Source of the DNA: Synergistaceae bacterium UBA6101
Lineage (GTDB): Bacteria; Synergistota; Synergistia; Synergistales; Synergistaceae
Direction: 5' to 3'
DNA: 64,000 nucleotides
Assembly (NCBI GenBank): GCA_002428495.1
Contig: DIWR01000009.1
Location: 1 to 64,000 of the forward strand
Made by a program: the position numbers and the translations under genes. Positions 15,022 to 23,638 of the stretch are shown one piece after another. The first letter of the stretch is position 1; each line of letters begins with the position of its first letter. The notes beneath the pieces were generated by a model. That model ran no database searches. It saw only the letters and a program-made list of their open reading frames with translations, and was not told the origin of the DNA.

Positions 15022-15456
15022 TTGAAGATGTCGTCGAAGTCACAAATGCGCCACAGATCACGTGAAATTGCGCTCCAATTAATTTACCAGCTGGATGTCA
15101 GGCCTTCTGCAAATATTGATGAAGCCATTGAACTTTACCCTTCAGAGGGAGAGGCTGATGGCGTATTTGATTATGCATGTGAACTGGTAAGGGGTGTAAT
15201 GGATAACATGGATGCTATCTCAGATCTGCTAAGGGAAAATATTATAGGCTGGAGACCGGAAAGAATGGTTGCCGTAGATAAAGTAGCGATATCACTGGCT
15301 CTCTATGAGGGGATCATATCTAAAAAGGTGCCGGTAGCAGTCTCAATTTCTGAGGCAGTCCAGCTTGCCAAAGTTTTTGGTACACAAGAATCCGGACGCT
15401 TCGTAAATGGTGTTCTGGGGAGGATCATCAGAAAGGAAGAGTCTCTCTCGAACTGA
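15022..15456 (+). CDS. nusB: Transcription antitermination protein NusB
   Basis: 144-residue all-helical RNA-binding protein of the NusB family. With NusE it binds boxA and supports rRNA antitermination. Conserved segments are RREIALQLIYQLD-like (here SREIALQLIYQLD), an internal acidic helix, and the C-terminal VAVSISEAVQLAKVFG and RFVNGVLGRI. The start is TTG at 15022, seven bases after AGGAG; ATG 15028 is the alternative. It is followed six bases later by xseA. Confidence 0.93.
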   Translation: MKMSSKSQMRHRSREIALQLIYQLDVRPSANIDEAIELYPSEGEADGVFDYACELVRGVMDNMDAISDLLRENIIGWRPERMVAVDKVAISLALYEGIISKKVPVAVSISEAVQLAKVFGTQESGRFVNGVLGRIIRKEESLSN

Positions 15457-15462
15457 GCTGTC

Positions 15463-16683
15463 ATGTTTAAATACGAAAAAGATGCGATATTTACAGTTGA
15501 TGAGGTCACAAACAAGATCCGCGAAGCTATATATGCTTCCGGTGAACTTCAGAATATCTCTGTAAAAGGAGAGCTCCTTGGATTTAAAAAACACTCCAGC
15601 GGACATGCATATTTTACAATAATCGGTGCGGAGGCACGGATATCATGTGTCCTGTTCCGTTCTAACGCCTCATCTGTTATCCTCTGGCCTAAAGACGGGG
15701 ATGAGGTGCTTGTTCGCGGCAAAGTTGACGTCTACGGAGCAAGGGGCTCATACCAGATATATGCTTCGACCCTTCTGCCGCTTGGAGAAGGGGCAAAAGC
15801 AAGGGCTAAGGAGATCATCTTCAGACAGCTTACAGCAGAAGGGATCTTCGATATCAGACATAAGAGGGAACTCCCTCTCTTTCCCGGAAAAGTAGCTCTC
15901 ATTACCTCCCCCACAAGCGCAGCGGTACAGGATGTAATAAAGATCGCATCAATAAGATATCCTGCTGCAGAGCTGCTTGTGATCCCAAGCCTTATGCAGG
16001 GAGCAGCAGCCTCTTCGGAAATAAGGGATGCTTTCTCAAAGTGCGCCTCGTTGCAGGACATATCACTCGTAATGCTGGTAAGGGGAGGGGGAAGCAGGGA
16101 TGACCTGGATACTTTTGACAGCGAAGAGGTTGTCAGGGCTGTCAGATCCTGTCCTGTTCCTGTAATTACCGGACTGGGCCATCAAATTGACAAGACTCTT
16201 TCCGACCTGGCGGCTGATGCGTACGCGCCGACGCCGTCAGGTGCTGCAGAGAGAGTTTTCCCGGATTCCAAAGAACTTACAGCCTACTTAAAAAGCTCTA
16301 TGCGGTCGATGCATGCCCACATAAACAAGAGAGCTGAAAAGATCTGTTCGGAGCTGACCGATTCAAAGAGGAGGCTCCTTTTCAGCATCACCAGAGGAGT
16401 ATGTATCCCTGCGTCGGAATTTTTGAACAACGCTCAGGGCTCTCTCATATCGAATGTCACATACAAGATGTCTGAGGCAGAAGCGAAACTCACTTCTGCG
16501 GCCGGTACCCTGAACAACCTTTCGCCGCTGAGCGTAATGTCAAGAGGCTTTACGATATGCAGGGACTCTGAGGGAAATATGATCAAAGATGCATCCTCAC
16601 TTTCAGAGCATCAAAGAGTAGGTATATACTTCAGGGACGGACATGCAGAGACAGAGGTAAAAAGCATCTGTAAAGAGAGCTGA
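15463..16683 (+). CDS. xseA: Exodeoxyribonuclease VII large subunit
   Basis: 406-residue catalytic subunit. It has an N-terminal OB fold (VKGELLGFKKHSSGHAYF), then the nuclease domain with ALITSPTSAAVQDVIKI, LVRGGGSRDDL and VITGLGHQIDKTLSDLAAD, and a coiled-coil tail. The enzyme digests single-stranded DNA to oligonucleotides. The usual small-subunit partner xseB is not found next to it. Slightly shorter than the 440-460 common in the family, the loss being in the helical tail. Confidence 0.93.
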   Translation: MFKYEKDAIFTVDEVTNKIREAIYASGELQNISVKGELLGFKKHSSGHAYFTIIGAEARISCVLFRSNASSVILWPKDGDEVLVRGKVDVYGARGSYQIYASTLLPLGEGAKARAKEIIFRQLTAEGIFDIRHKRELPLFPGKVALITSPTSAAVQDVIKIASIRYPAAELLVIPSLMQGAAASSEIRDAFSKCASLQDISLVMLVRGGGSRDDLDTFDSEEVVRAVRSCPVPVITGLGHQIDKTLSDLAADAYAPTPSGAAERVFPDSKELTAYLKSSMRSMHAHINKRAEKICSELTDSKRRLLFSITRGVCIPASEFLNNAQGSLISNVTYKMSEAEAKLTSAAGTLNNLSPLSVMSRGFTICRDSEGNMIKDASSLSEHQRVGIYFRDGHAETEVKSICKES

Positions 16684-16785
16684 TGATCGGGGAGGTCTCC
16701 TCGGAAGTCACTTGAAAAACAGCTGTTATTCACAGAAAAACAGTAATTAAACAGTTTACGAATAAGTACATAAGAGGTGAGCCTG

Positions 16786-17799
16786 TTGCTGCCTGAAACA
16801 ATAGAATGGATAAGCGAAGCCCCGATGCTCCGGCTTCTTGACCAGAGAAAAATACCGGCTTCTGTCGGATTTGTGGACTGTCTTTCTTATGAAGAGACGG
16901 CCAGGGCAATAGAGGACATGACAGTAAGAGGCGCCCCGGCCATAGGAGTAGCTGCCGCTTATGGTGTCGTACTGGCAGCGCATTCAGACCTCTCAATTAT
17001 CGATGACGCACTTTCTAGGCTTTCTGCAACAAGACCAACAGCAGTCAACCTCTTTTGGTCCATTGAAAAAATGAGATCTGTTTACAACGAACACAAAAAT
17101 TCCCCGGAACTCTATTTATTGCTTGAATCTGAGGCAATAAAAATTGATAAAGAAGACCGCGAGATCAACAGAAGGATCGGTTCGCATGGAGCTGTTCTGC
17201 TGCCAGATAAAGCTTCTGTCATAACGCACTGCAACGCCGGAGCGCTTGCCACTTCCGGTTACGGCACGGCTCTTGGTGTTTTCAGGGCCGCCAGGGATGC
17301 CGGCAAGGAGATAAAAGTCTACGCAGATGAGACAAGACCGCGTTTTCAGGGAGGAAGGCTCACTGCTTTTGAATTGTGTGAGGATGGATTTGACGTAACA
17401 GTCATATGCGATTCCATGTCCGCCTTTCTAATGTCAAGGGAGAAGATAGACGCTGTAATTACCGGCGCAGACAGGATTGCACTCAACGGGGATACGGCGA
17501 ATAAGATCGGCACCTATGGGCTTGCAATTTCGGCAAAATGGCATAATGTTCCTTTTTATATTGCTGCTCCTGTCAGCACTATAGATTTTAACTGCCCCAA
17601 TGGAGATTCCATACCCATTGAGGAGAGAGACCACATGGAAGTTAAGATGATCGGCAATGAAATTCTGGTCCATGAGGGCGCCAAGATATGGAACCCGGCA
17701 TTTGACGTTACTCCTGCAGGTCTTATAAAAGGGATAATAACCGAGGCAGGCATAATTGAGCCGTCAAGAATAAAAGAGCTTCAAAAATCAACAGCTTAA
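16786..17799 (+). CDS. mtnA: Methylthioribose-1-phosphate isomerase
   Basis: 337-residue member of the eIF2B-like isomerases that converts 5-methylthioribose-1-phosphate to the ribulose form. The catalytic cysteine lies in HCNAGALATSGYGTALG and the aspartate in ITGADRIALNGDTANKIG; TVRGAPAIG is the family's N-terminal loop. TTG 16786 is preferred, with AGAGGTGA six bases upstream. A GTG at 16777 is part of that site. No mtnP, mtnK or later mtn genes are nearby. Instead it is followed by ahcY and mtaD. Confidence 0.92.
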   Translation: MLPETIEWISEAPMLRLLDQRKIPASVGFVDCLSYEETARAIEDMTVRGAPAIGVAAAYGVVLAAHSDLSIIDDALSRLSATRPTAVNLFWSIEKMRSVYNEHKNSPELYLLLESEAIKIDKEDREINRRIGSHGAVLLPDKASVITHCNAGALATSGYGTALGVFRAARDAGKEIKVYADETRPRFQGGRLTAFELCEDGFDVTVICDSMSAFLMSREKIDAVITGADRIALNGDTANKIGTYGLAISAKWHNVPFYIAAPVSTIDFNCPNGDSIPIEERDHMEVKMIGNEILVHEGAKIWNPAFDVTPAGLIKGIITEAGIIEPSRIKELQKSTA

Positions 17800-17870
17800 T
17801 ACGCTGTTGAGTGGTAATATTAAAGCAGGACAACGCTTTTATATATACCCGGAAGGAAGGAGGCAGAATT

Positions 17871-19121
17871 GTGAAAAACGAGTTTAGGATTGCTGACATC
17901 AGCCTGGCTCCGGAAGGACACAGAAGGATAGAGTGGGCATGGGAGTATATGCCTGTGCTCAGGCTTATTGCAGGGAGGGAAGAAAAACACAGGCCCCTTG
18001 ACGGTCTGGTCATAGGATGCTGCCTGCATCTTGAGGCTAAGACGGCATGTCTTTTGAAAGTAATGAACAGGCTTGGAGCTACTGTCGCCGTGGCAGGAAG
18101 CAATCCTCTCTCAACACAGGACACGATATGCGCGGCACTTGTTGAGGAAGGAATACACGTATTCAGCCGCAGGGGAATGACTCCTCCGGAGTACTCCGAA
18201 AACATAGAAGAAATGCTCAAATGGGATCCTCAGATAATAATTGATGACGGCGGTGACGTCGTTTCGATGATAATAGACAGGAGAAGGGATCTTATTCCAA
18301 ACTTGCTTGGCGGATGCGAAGAGACCACTACGGGGATAAAGCGCCTCAAAGCCATGCATTGTGAAGGAGTTCTTCCATTTCCGATGCTGGCGGTCAATGA
18401 CGCTCAGAGCAAATATCTCTTCGATAACAGGTACGGAACAGGTCAGTCTGTATGGGACGCGATCCTCAGGACCACCAACCTTATCGTGGCAGGCAAGAAT
18501 GTTGTCATTGCAGGATACGGCTGGTGCGGAAAGGGCGCTGCCAAGAGAGCGGCAGGCCTGGGGGCAAGGGTCACAGTGGTCGAGGTAGATCCTCACAGGG
18601 CACTTGAGGCACTTATGGATGGCTTTGATGTAATGGATATGCTTGAAGCATCAAAGATCGGGGATGTCTTCATTACAGTGACAGGAAACACTAAAGTCAT
18701 CAGGAAAGAACACTTTATGAGAATGAAAGACGGAGTGCTCCTCTGCAACGCGGGCCATTTTGACGTGGAAGTCTGCATTCCCGATCTTGCCGAGCTGGCT
18801 GTTGATGTAAAGGCATCGCGTGACAATATCCGGACTTACATACTTCCGGTAGGCCGCAGGATACACCTTCTTGGTGAAGGAAGGCTGGTCAACCTGGCAG
18901 CAGGGGACGGGCATCCAGTAGAGATTATGGATATGAGCTTTGCTATGCAGCTGCTTTCCTGCCTGTATATAAGCTGCAACAAACTGGAACCGGGTCTTTA
19001 CAACGTTCCGGCTGAGCTGGACAAGAGGGTGGCCGATCTAAAGCTTGAATCGCTCGGTATAAACATTGAACGGCTTACACAGGAGCAAAAGGAATACCTG
19101 GCGGCATGGAGAGAGGTATGA
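17871..19121 (+). CDS. ahcY: S-adenosylhomocysteinase (or S-inosylhomocysteinase), Thermotoga/archaeal type
   Basis: 416-residue NAD-dependent hydrolase. Motifs: GSNPLSTQD, IIDDGGD, EETTTGIKRL, AVNDAQSKYLFDNRYGTGQS, the Rossmann loop GYGWCGKG and NAGHFDVEV. The loop and the C-terminus, which lacks the KPDxYRY-type tail, are those of the Thermotoga/archaeal subgroup and not of most bacteria. At least one archaeal member of this group prefers S-inosylhomocysteine. Given the deaminase encoded next to it, that substrate is possible here. The start is GTG after GGAAGGAGG. Confidence 0.9.
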   Translation: MKNEFRIADISLAPEGHRRIEWAWEYMPVLRLIAGREEKHRPLDGLVIGCCLHLEAKTACLLKVMNRLGATVAVAGSNPLSTQDTICAALVEEGIHVFSRRGMTPPEYSENIEEMLKWDPQIIIDDGGDVVSMIIDRRRDLIPNLLGGCEETTTGIKRLKAMHCEGVLPFPMLAVNDAQSKYLFDNRYGTGQSVWDAILRTTNLIVAGKNVVIAGYGWCGKGAAKRAAGLGARVTVVEVDPHRALEALMDGFDVMDMLEASKIGDVFITVTGNTKVIRKEHFMRMKDGVLLCNAGHFDVEVCIPDLAELAVDVKASRDNIRTYILPVGRRIHLLGEGRLVNLAAGDGHPVEIMDMSFAMQLLSCLYISCNKLEPGLYNVPAELDKRVADLKLESLGINIERLTQEQKEYLAAWREV

Positions 19122-20401
19122 TGACAAACCGGTACAGGGATGTCGTTGTCTGGGACACGGAGAGATCCTCAGCCGAAAGATGTGATGTCATCACCGAAGG
19201 CGACAGGATATCCTCCATCCTTCCGGCCGGGACCCTCAGTTCCGGATGTGCTTATGAGGGAAGAGGCAATACAGCCCTGATACCCGGTTTTGTGAACGCC
19301 CACGGGCACGCGGCCATGACTCTTCTGAGGGGACTTGGAGAGGAACTGCCTCTTATGGACTGGCTTCAGAAACGCATCTGGCCGGTTGAAAACAAACTTG
19401 ACGGAGACCTTGTCAAAGCAGGGACCGCACTGGGTATATTGGAGATGCTTTCTACAGGTACCACCTGTTTTGCAGACATGTACTTCTTCATGGACAAAGT
19501 TGCGGAGGCTGCTCTCGAAAATGGAATGAGATGCGGACTTTCGCGGGGCATAGTAGGCGACAGCGACAGAAGCAAGTTAAAAGAAAACCTTAAGCTTGCA
19601 GAGGACTACAACGGCAGGGATGGACTTATCAGCGTTCAGCTGGGTCCACACGCACCATACACAGTTCCTTTCGACCTGATGAAAGAGATCGCAGACAGAG
19701 CGAAAGAGACCGGACTGGGAGTCCATCTCCACTGGCTCGAAACGTCTTCTGAGTGGAGCATAAGCGATCAGGAAGGAAAAATGACCCCTGAGGAGTATCT
19801 TTACGAAACAGGCATGATAGATGTGCCTAACCTTCTTCTGGCGCACTGTGTATGGGTAGCCAAGGCATCTGCGCCATTCTATGCCAGGGATAATGTCACG
19901 TTCGCTCACAACCCGAAGAGCAATCTCAAACTCGGCAGCGGCATTGCCGCCATTCCCGAATTCCTGAAGGCGGGTGTGAGGGTCGCTCTCGGAACTGACG
20001 GGGCGGCCAGCAACAACAGGCTGGACATTTGGGATGAGCTTCGCTGTGCTGCGCTGATCCACAAGGGTGCGGCAAAAGATCCGACCCTCGTTACATCTGT
20101 CGAAGTTCTTAGGATGGCGACGGTAAACGGAGCAAAGGCACTTGGGTTCAATGATATAGGACTGATCAAGGAGGGATACAGGGCAGACATGATACTTGTT
20201 GACCTGGACCGGCCGCATTATGTAGGCTGGGACAATGATAATCTTCCCGGTTTCCTCGTTTACGCCGGATCTTCTTCAGATGTCAAGGCTACTGTTGTGG
20301 CAGGAAAAATGCTTTATAAAAACGGAACGTTCACAGAAACAGACAAAGACAGGGTAGTTGCTGAGGCTAAAACGGCGCGAAGAAAACTGGTCGGCCGCTG
20401 A
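19118..20401 (+). CDS. mtaD: 5-methylthioadenosine/S-adenosylhomocysteine deaminase
   Basis: 427-residue amidohydrolase of the MtaD/SsnA/TrzN group. Metal ligands are in NAHGHAAM, HLHWLE and the GTDGAASNN aspartate loop; LAHCVW carries the further His. Known members remove the 6-amino group of 5'-methylthioadenosine and S-adenosylhomocysteine, giving the inosine forms. ATG 19118 overlaps the ahcY stop (ATGA), so translation is likely coupled. A terminator-like hairpin follows. Confidence 0.88.
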   Translation: MMTNRYRDVVVWDTERSSAERCDVITEGDRISSILPAGTLSSGCAYEGRGNTALIPGFVNAHGHAAMTLLRGLGEELPLMDWLQKRIWPVENKLDGDLVKAGTALGILEMLSTGTTCFADMYFFMDKVAEAALENGMRCGLSRGIVGDSDRSKLKENLKLAEDYNGRDGLISVQLGPHAPYTVPFDLMKEIADRAKETGLGVHLHWLETSSEWSISDQEGKMTPEEYLYETGMIDVPNLLLAHCVWVAKASAPFYARDNVTFAHNPKSNLKLGSGIAAIPEFLKAGVRVALGTDGAASNNRLDIWDELRCAALIHKGAAKDPTLVTSVEVLRMATVNGAKALGFNDIGLIKEGYRADMILVDLDRPHYVGWDNDNLPGFLVYAGSSSDVKATVVAGKMLYKNGTFTETDKDRVVAEAKTARRKLVGR

Positions 20402-20431
20402 TATTTTTAAATGACAGCCATTATTTCACGG

Positions 20432-20476
20432 AAGCGGGATCTGGCACAAACACCCCGGATCCGCTTATAATTATTT
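20432..20476 (+). terminator. Terminator after mtaD
   Basis: AAGCGG / CCGCTT with an ATC / GAT extension across one bulged base and a GG / CC top, followed by ATAATTATTT. It closes the mtnA-ahcY-mtaD unit. Confidence 0.55.
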
Positions 20477-20560
20477 GGTGCAAAAAATTTAATGACCTGA
20501 CCAATTTTTCTGATGCGGATGGAATTTGGTTTTGATCTTTTATTACAGGGGGCAGCTTAA

Positions 20561-23209
20561 ATGCAATACAGAAGCGGAAAAGAATTAAGGGAACTCTTTC
20601 TTTCATATTTCGAGGAAAAGGGATGCAAAAGGTATCGCAGTTTTTCACTGGTGCCCGATGATCCTACGTTGCTTTTCACAATAGCAGGAATGGTCCCTTT
20701 CAAACAATACTTCCTGGGACTGAAGACCCCCGAGGTGAAAAGAGCCACTACTGCACAGAAGTGTGTCAGAACAAATGACATTGAAAATGTCGGACGTACT
20801 GCCAGACATCACACATTTTTCGAGATGCTGGGCAACTTCAGTTTTGGGGACTATTTTAAAGAAGAAATAATTCCCTGGGCCTGGGAATTCCTTACAGAAC
20901 GGGTCGGACTTGAACCTGACAGACTCTACGCAACGATCTATCTTGACGATGACGAGGCACATGATATCTGGCGCAACAAGGTAGGGCTTCCTGAAAACAG
21001 AATAGTGCGCCTGGGCGCCGAAGATAATTTCTGGGCAGCCGGACCTGTCGGTCCCTGCGGACCATGCTCTGAAATAATATATGACCAGGGGCCGGAATTT
21101 TCGTGCGGAAAACCTACATGTACTGTGGGATGTGACTGTGACCGCTACCTGGAGATATGGAACCTGGTCTTCATGCAGTACAACAGGGATGTGGCAGGAA
21201 ACCTTACTCCACTGCCAAACAAGAACATAGATACAGGGATGGGACTTGAGAGGCTCTCATCAGTTGTCCAGAGAGTGCCTAATGACTTCGAGACAGACCT
21301 CTTCCGTCCGATAATCGACAAGGCATGCGAACTTGGCGGAGTCAAATATGGAAAAGATCCCAAAAAAGATATGGCTGTAAAGGTTATCTCTGACCATATA
21401 AGGGCATCAGCATTTATGATAGCAGATGGAATACTGCCCACAAACGACGGTAGCGGTTACGTTTTAAGACGCCTTATCAGAAGAAGCGCACGTTACGGAA
21501 GGCTGCTCGGAATAGAGAGGCCCTTCCTTACAGAACTTTTGCCCTCAGTTCGTGAATCTGTCGGTGACGAATACACTGAGCTTGTCGAACAGTCCTGTGC
21601 CATAGAGCAGATCCTGAAGACGGAAGAGGAACGTTTTACAAGGACGCTTTCACAGGGAAGCGATCTTTTGGGATCAGAGATAGGCCAGCTTAAGAACAAC
21701 TCGCTCAGCACTCTTCCCGGAAGCGTTGCATTTGTTCTTTACGATACGTATGGATTCCCGCTCGAACTTACAGAGGAGATGTGCGAAGAAGAGGGCATCG
21801 CCGTAGATAAAGATGGCTTCAACAACGCAATGGACGACCAGCGCGAACGTGCAAGAGCTTCCAGCAAACAGACCAGTTCCGTCATTTCTAAAAATGCATA
21901 CACTGAATTGGCAGACAGGACAGGTCCCAGCAGTTTCTGTGGTTATGACCGCACTTCGGTCGACGCAGATGTTGCAGCGATAATTTCCGAAGGAAATGAA
22001 AAGGATTTCATAGCGGAAGGCGAGAGCGCTGACATAATCCTTACTGACACACCTTTCTACGGTGAGAAAGGCGGACAGGTCGGCGACACCGGTGTCATTA
22101 CAGCAGAAAATGTGATTTTCGAGGTAGAGGACACCATTTATCCCGTAAACGACCTCATAGTGCACAGAGGCAGGCTGTTAAGGGGAAGCATCAGGAAAAA
22201 CCAGGCAGTGACAGCATCGATAGATACCGCAAGAAGAAAAAACATACAGAGGCACCATACGGCCACACACCTTATTCACGAAGCGCTTTCAAAAGTCCTC
22301 GGACAGCATGTGAGGCAGGCCGGATCGATCGTAACGCCCACATTTCTGCGTTTCGACTTCAACCATTTTGCTCCGCTCACAACTGAACAGCTGCGGGAGA
22401 TAGAATCCATCGTATATGAGCAGGTCCTTTCAAACCTGCCAGTAAACACAACCGTAATGCCCATCGAAGATGCAAAAAAGACAGGTGCGAAGGCGCTCTT
22501 TGACGAAAAATACGGTGACGAGGTAAGGGTGCTCGAAATCCCCGGATACTCCTCAGAACTCTGCGGCGGAACACATGTCAAGGCTACAGGTGAGATCGGC
22601 GTGGTCAAGATCATCCGCGAAGAGGGAATAGGCTCCGGAGTAAGGCGTTTAAACGCAATAGCCGGACAGAACGCCCTGGCGGCCTTCCAGCGTTTCAGCT
22701 ATCTGTCGGGAACTCTCATGTCAATGCTCGGCGAAGACATTGATTCGGTCCTCGGCAGAGTAGAAGATATCATCGATGAAAAGAAGATACTTGAGAGAAA
22801 GAACAGGGAGCTGCAGGTCAAGGCAGCTATGTCCGATATTGAGGAGAGCATCAAGCCATGCGCCAGCGTCAACGGAGTAGACCTCATAATGGAAAAGTTT
22901 GAAAACATGAACCCCGATCTTCTGAGACAGGTCGGCGACAGGATAAAGCAGAAATACCCGGTCGCAGTGATACTGCTTGCAGGAATAGGGGAAGAAAAGC
23001 ACGTGACGCTGACTTCCATGGCGAGTGAAGAAGCAGTGAGCAAGGGCATCAGGGCTGACGAGTTCCTGAAGGAAATAGCTGACCTTATCGGCGGAAGAGG
23101 CGGAGGAAGACCCTCTCTTGCGCAGGGAAGGGCTCCTGATGCAGGCAGACTGAACGAAGCCATCACAAAGGCCCCTGAAATTTTTGCCAGACTTGCTGCA
23201 AAAGGCTGA
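20561..23209 (+). CDS. alaS: Alanyl-tRNA synthetase
   Basis: 882 residues, the normal length. Class II catalytic core (TTAQKCVRTNDIENVG, HHTFFEMLGNFSFGDYFK), the editing domain with its zinc ligands HHTATH and CGGTH, and the C-terminal GGGRP segment of the C-Ala domain. It charges tRNA-Ala and edits Ser and Gly. CAGGGGGC lies before the ATG. No T-box is seen in the 85 bases between the previous terminator and the start. Confidence 0.97.
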   Translation: MQYRSGKELRELFLSYFEEKGCKRYRSFSLVPDDPTLLFTIAGMVPFKQYFLGLKTPEVKRATTAQKCVRTNDIENVGRTARHHTFFEMLGNFSFGDYFKEEIIPWAWEFLTERVGLEPDRLYATIYLDDDEAHDIWRNKVGLPENRIVRLGAEDNFWAAGPVGPCGPCSEIIYDQGPEFSCGKPTCTVGCDCDRYLEIWNLVFMQYNRDVAGNLTPLPNKNIDTGMGLERLSSVVQRVPNDFETDLFRPIIDKACELGGVKYGKDPKKDMAVKVISDHIRASAFMIADGILPTNDGSGYVLRRLIRRSARYGRLLGIERPFLTELLPSVRESVGDEYTELVEQSCAIEQILKTEEERFTRTLSQGSDLLGSEIGQLKNNSLSTLPGSVAFVLYDTYGFPLELTEEMCEEEGIAVDKDGFNNAMDDQRERARASSKQTSSVISKNAYTELADRTGPSSFCGYDRTSVDADVAAIISEGNEKDFIAEGESADIILTDTPFYGEKGGQVGDTGVITAENVIFEVEDTIYPVNDLIVHRGRLLRGSIRKNQAVTASIDTARRKNIQRHHTATHLIHEALSKVLGQHVRQAGSIVTPTFLRFDFNHFAPLTTEQLREIESIVYEQVLSNLPVNTTVMPIEDAKKTGAKALFDEKYGDEVRVLEIPGYSSELCGGTHVKATGEIGVVKIIREEGIGSGVRRLNAIAGQNALAAFQRFSYLSGTLMSMLGEDIDSVLGRVEDIIDEKKILERKNRELQVKAAMSDIEESIKPCASVNGVDLIMEKFENMNPDLLRQVGDRIKQKYPVAVILLAGIGEEKHVTLTSMASEEAVSKGIRADEFLKEIADLIGGRGGGRPSLAQGRAPDAGRLNEAITKAPEIFARLAAKG

Positions 23210-23219
23210 GGCCGGGTAG

Positions 23220-23636
23220 TTGGAGAGGATAGTCGCTGTAGATATTGGTTCCGTAAGGGTCGGTGTCGCGGTAAGCGATCCGTTCGGATCTTTCGCTCAG
23301 GCTCTGACCGTGCTCAGCACAAAGAACGACTGGATAGAAGAACTCAAAAAGATCATGGATACTTACCGGACAACAAAACTTCTGGTAGGTCTTCCGCTCA
23401 GGACCGGCGGGAACGAGGGGCCTGAGGCCCTGAATATCAGAGAAATCGCTGAAACTATCGTTAACAGATATCCGGATCTGGAAATAATTTTTTGGGATGA
23501 GCGATTTACTACAGTAATAGCGCAGCAGTCCCTCATAGAGGGAGATGTCTCGAGGAAAGGCCGAAAAGAAAGGGTAGACATGGTCGCAGCCTCCCTTCTC
23601 CTTCAAAGTTATTTGGACAAGGGGAGGACTGGATAG
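23220..23636 (+). CDS. ruvX: Holliday junction resolvase-like nuclease YqgF/RuvX
   Basis: 138-residue RNase H-fold protein. Signature segments are AVDIGSVRVGVAVSD, LVGLPLRTGG and WDERFTTV, with conserved acidic residues. Family members process the 5' end of pre-16S rRNA and were first proposed as alternative Holliday junction resolvases. The start is TTG. alaS followed by this gene is a common arrangement in Firmicutes and relatives. mutS starts three bases after the stop. Confidence 0.92.
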   Translation: MERIVAVDIGSVRVGVAVSDPFGSFAQALTVLSTKNDWIEELKKIMDTYRTTKLLVGLPLRTGGNEGPEALNIREIAETIVNRYPDLEIIFWDERFTTVIAQQSLIEGDVSRKGRKERVDMVAASLLLQSYLDKGRTG

Positions 23637-23638
23637 AT

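Noticed and set aside
16684..16785. xseB after xseA, or a SAM/SAH riboswitch before mtnA-ahcY
   Set aside because: The 102-base gap cannot hold xseB, and neither this gap nor the 71 bases before ahcY shows riboswitch core motifs.
20477..20560. T-box leader for alaS
   Set aside because: Too short and without the T-box consensus; serS has no intergenic leader and the cysS leader is under 90 bases.
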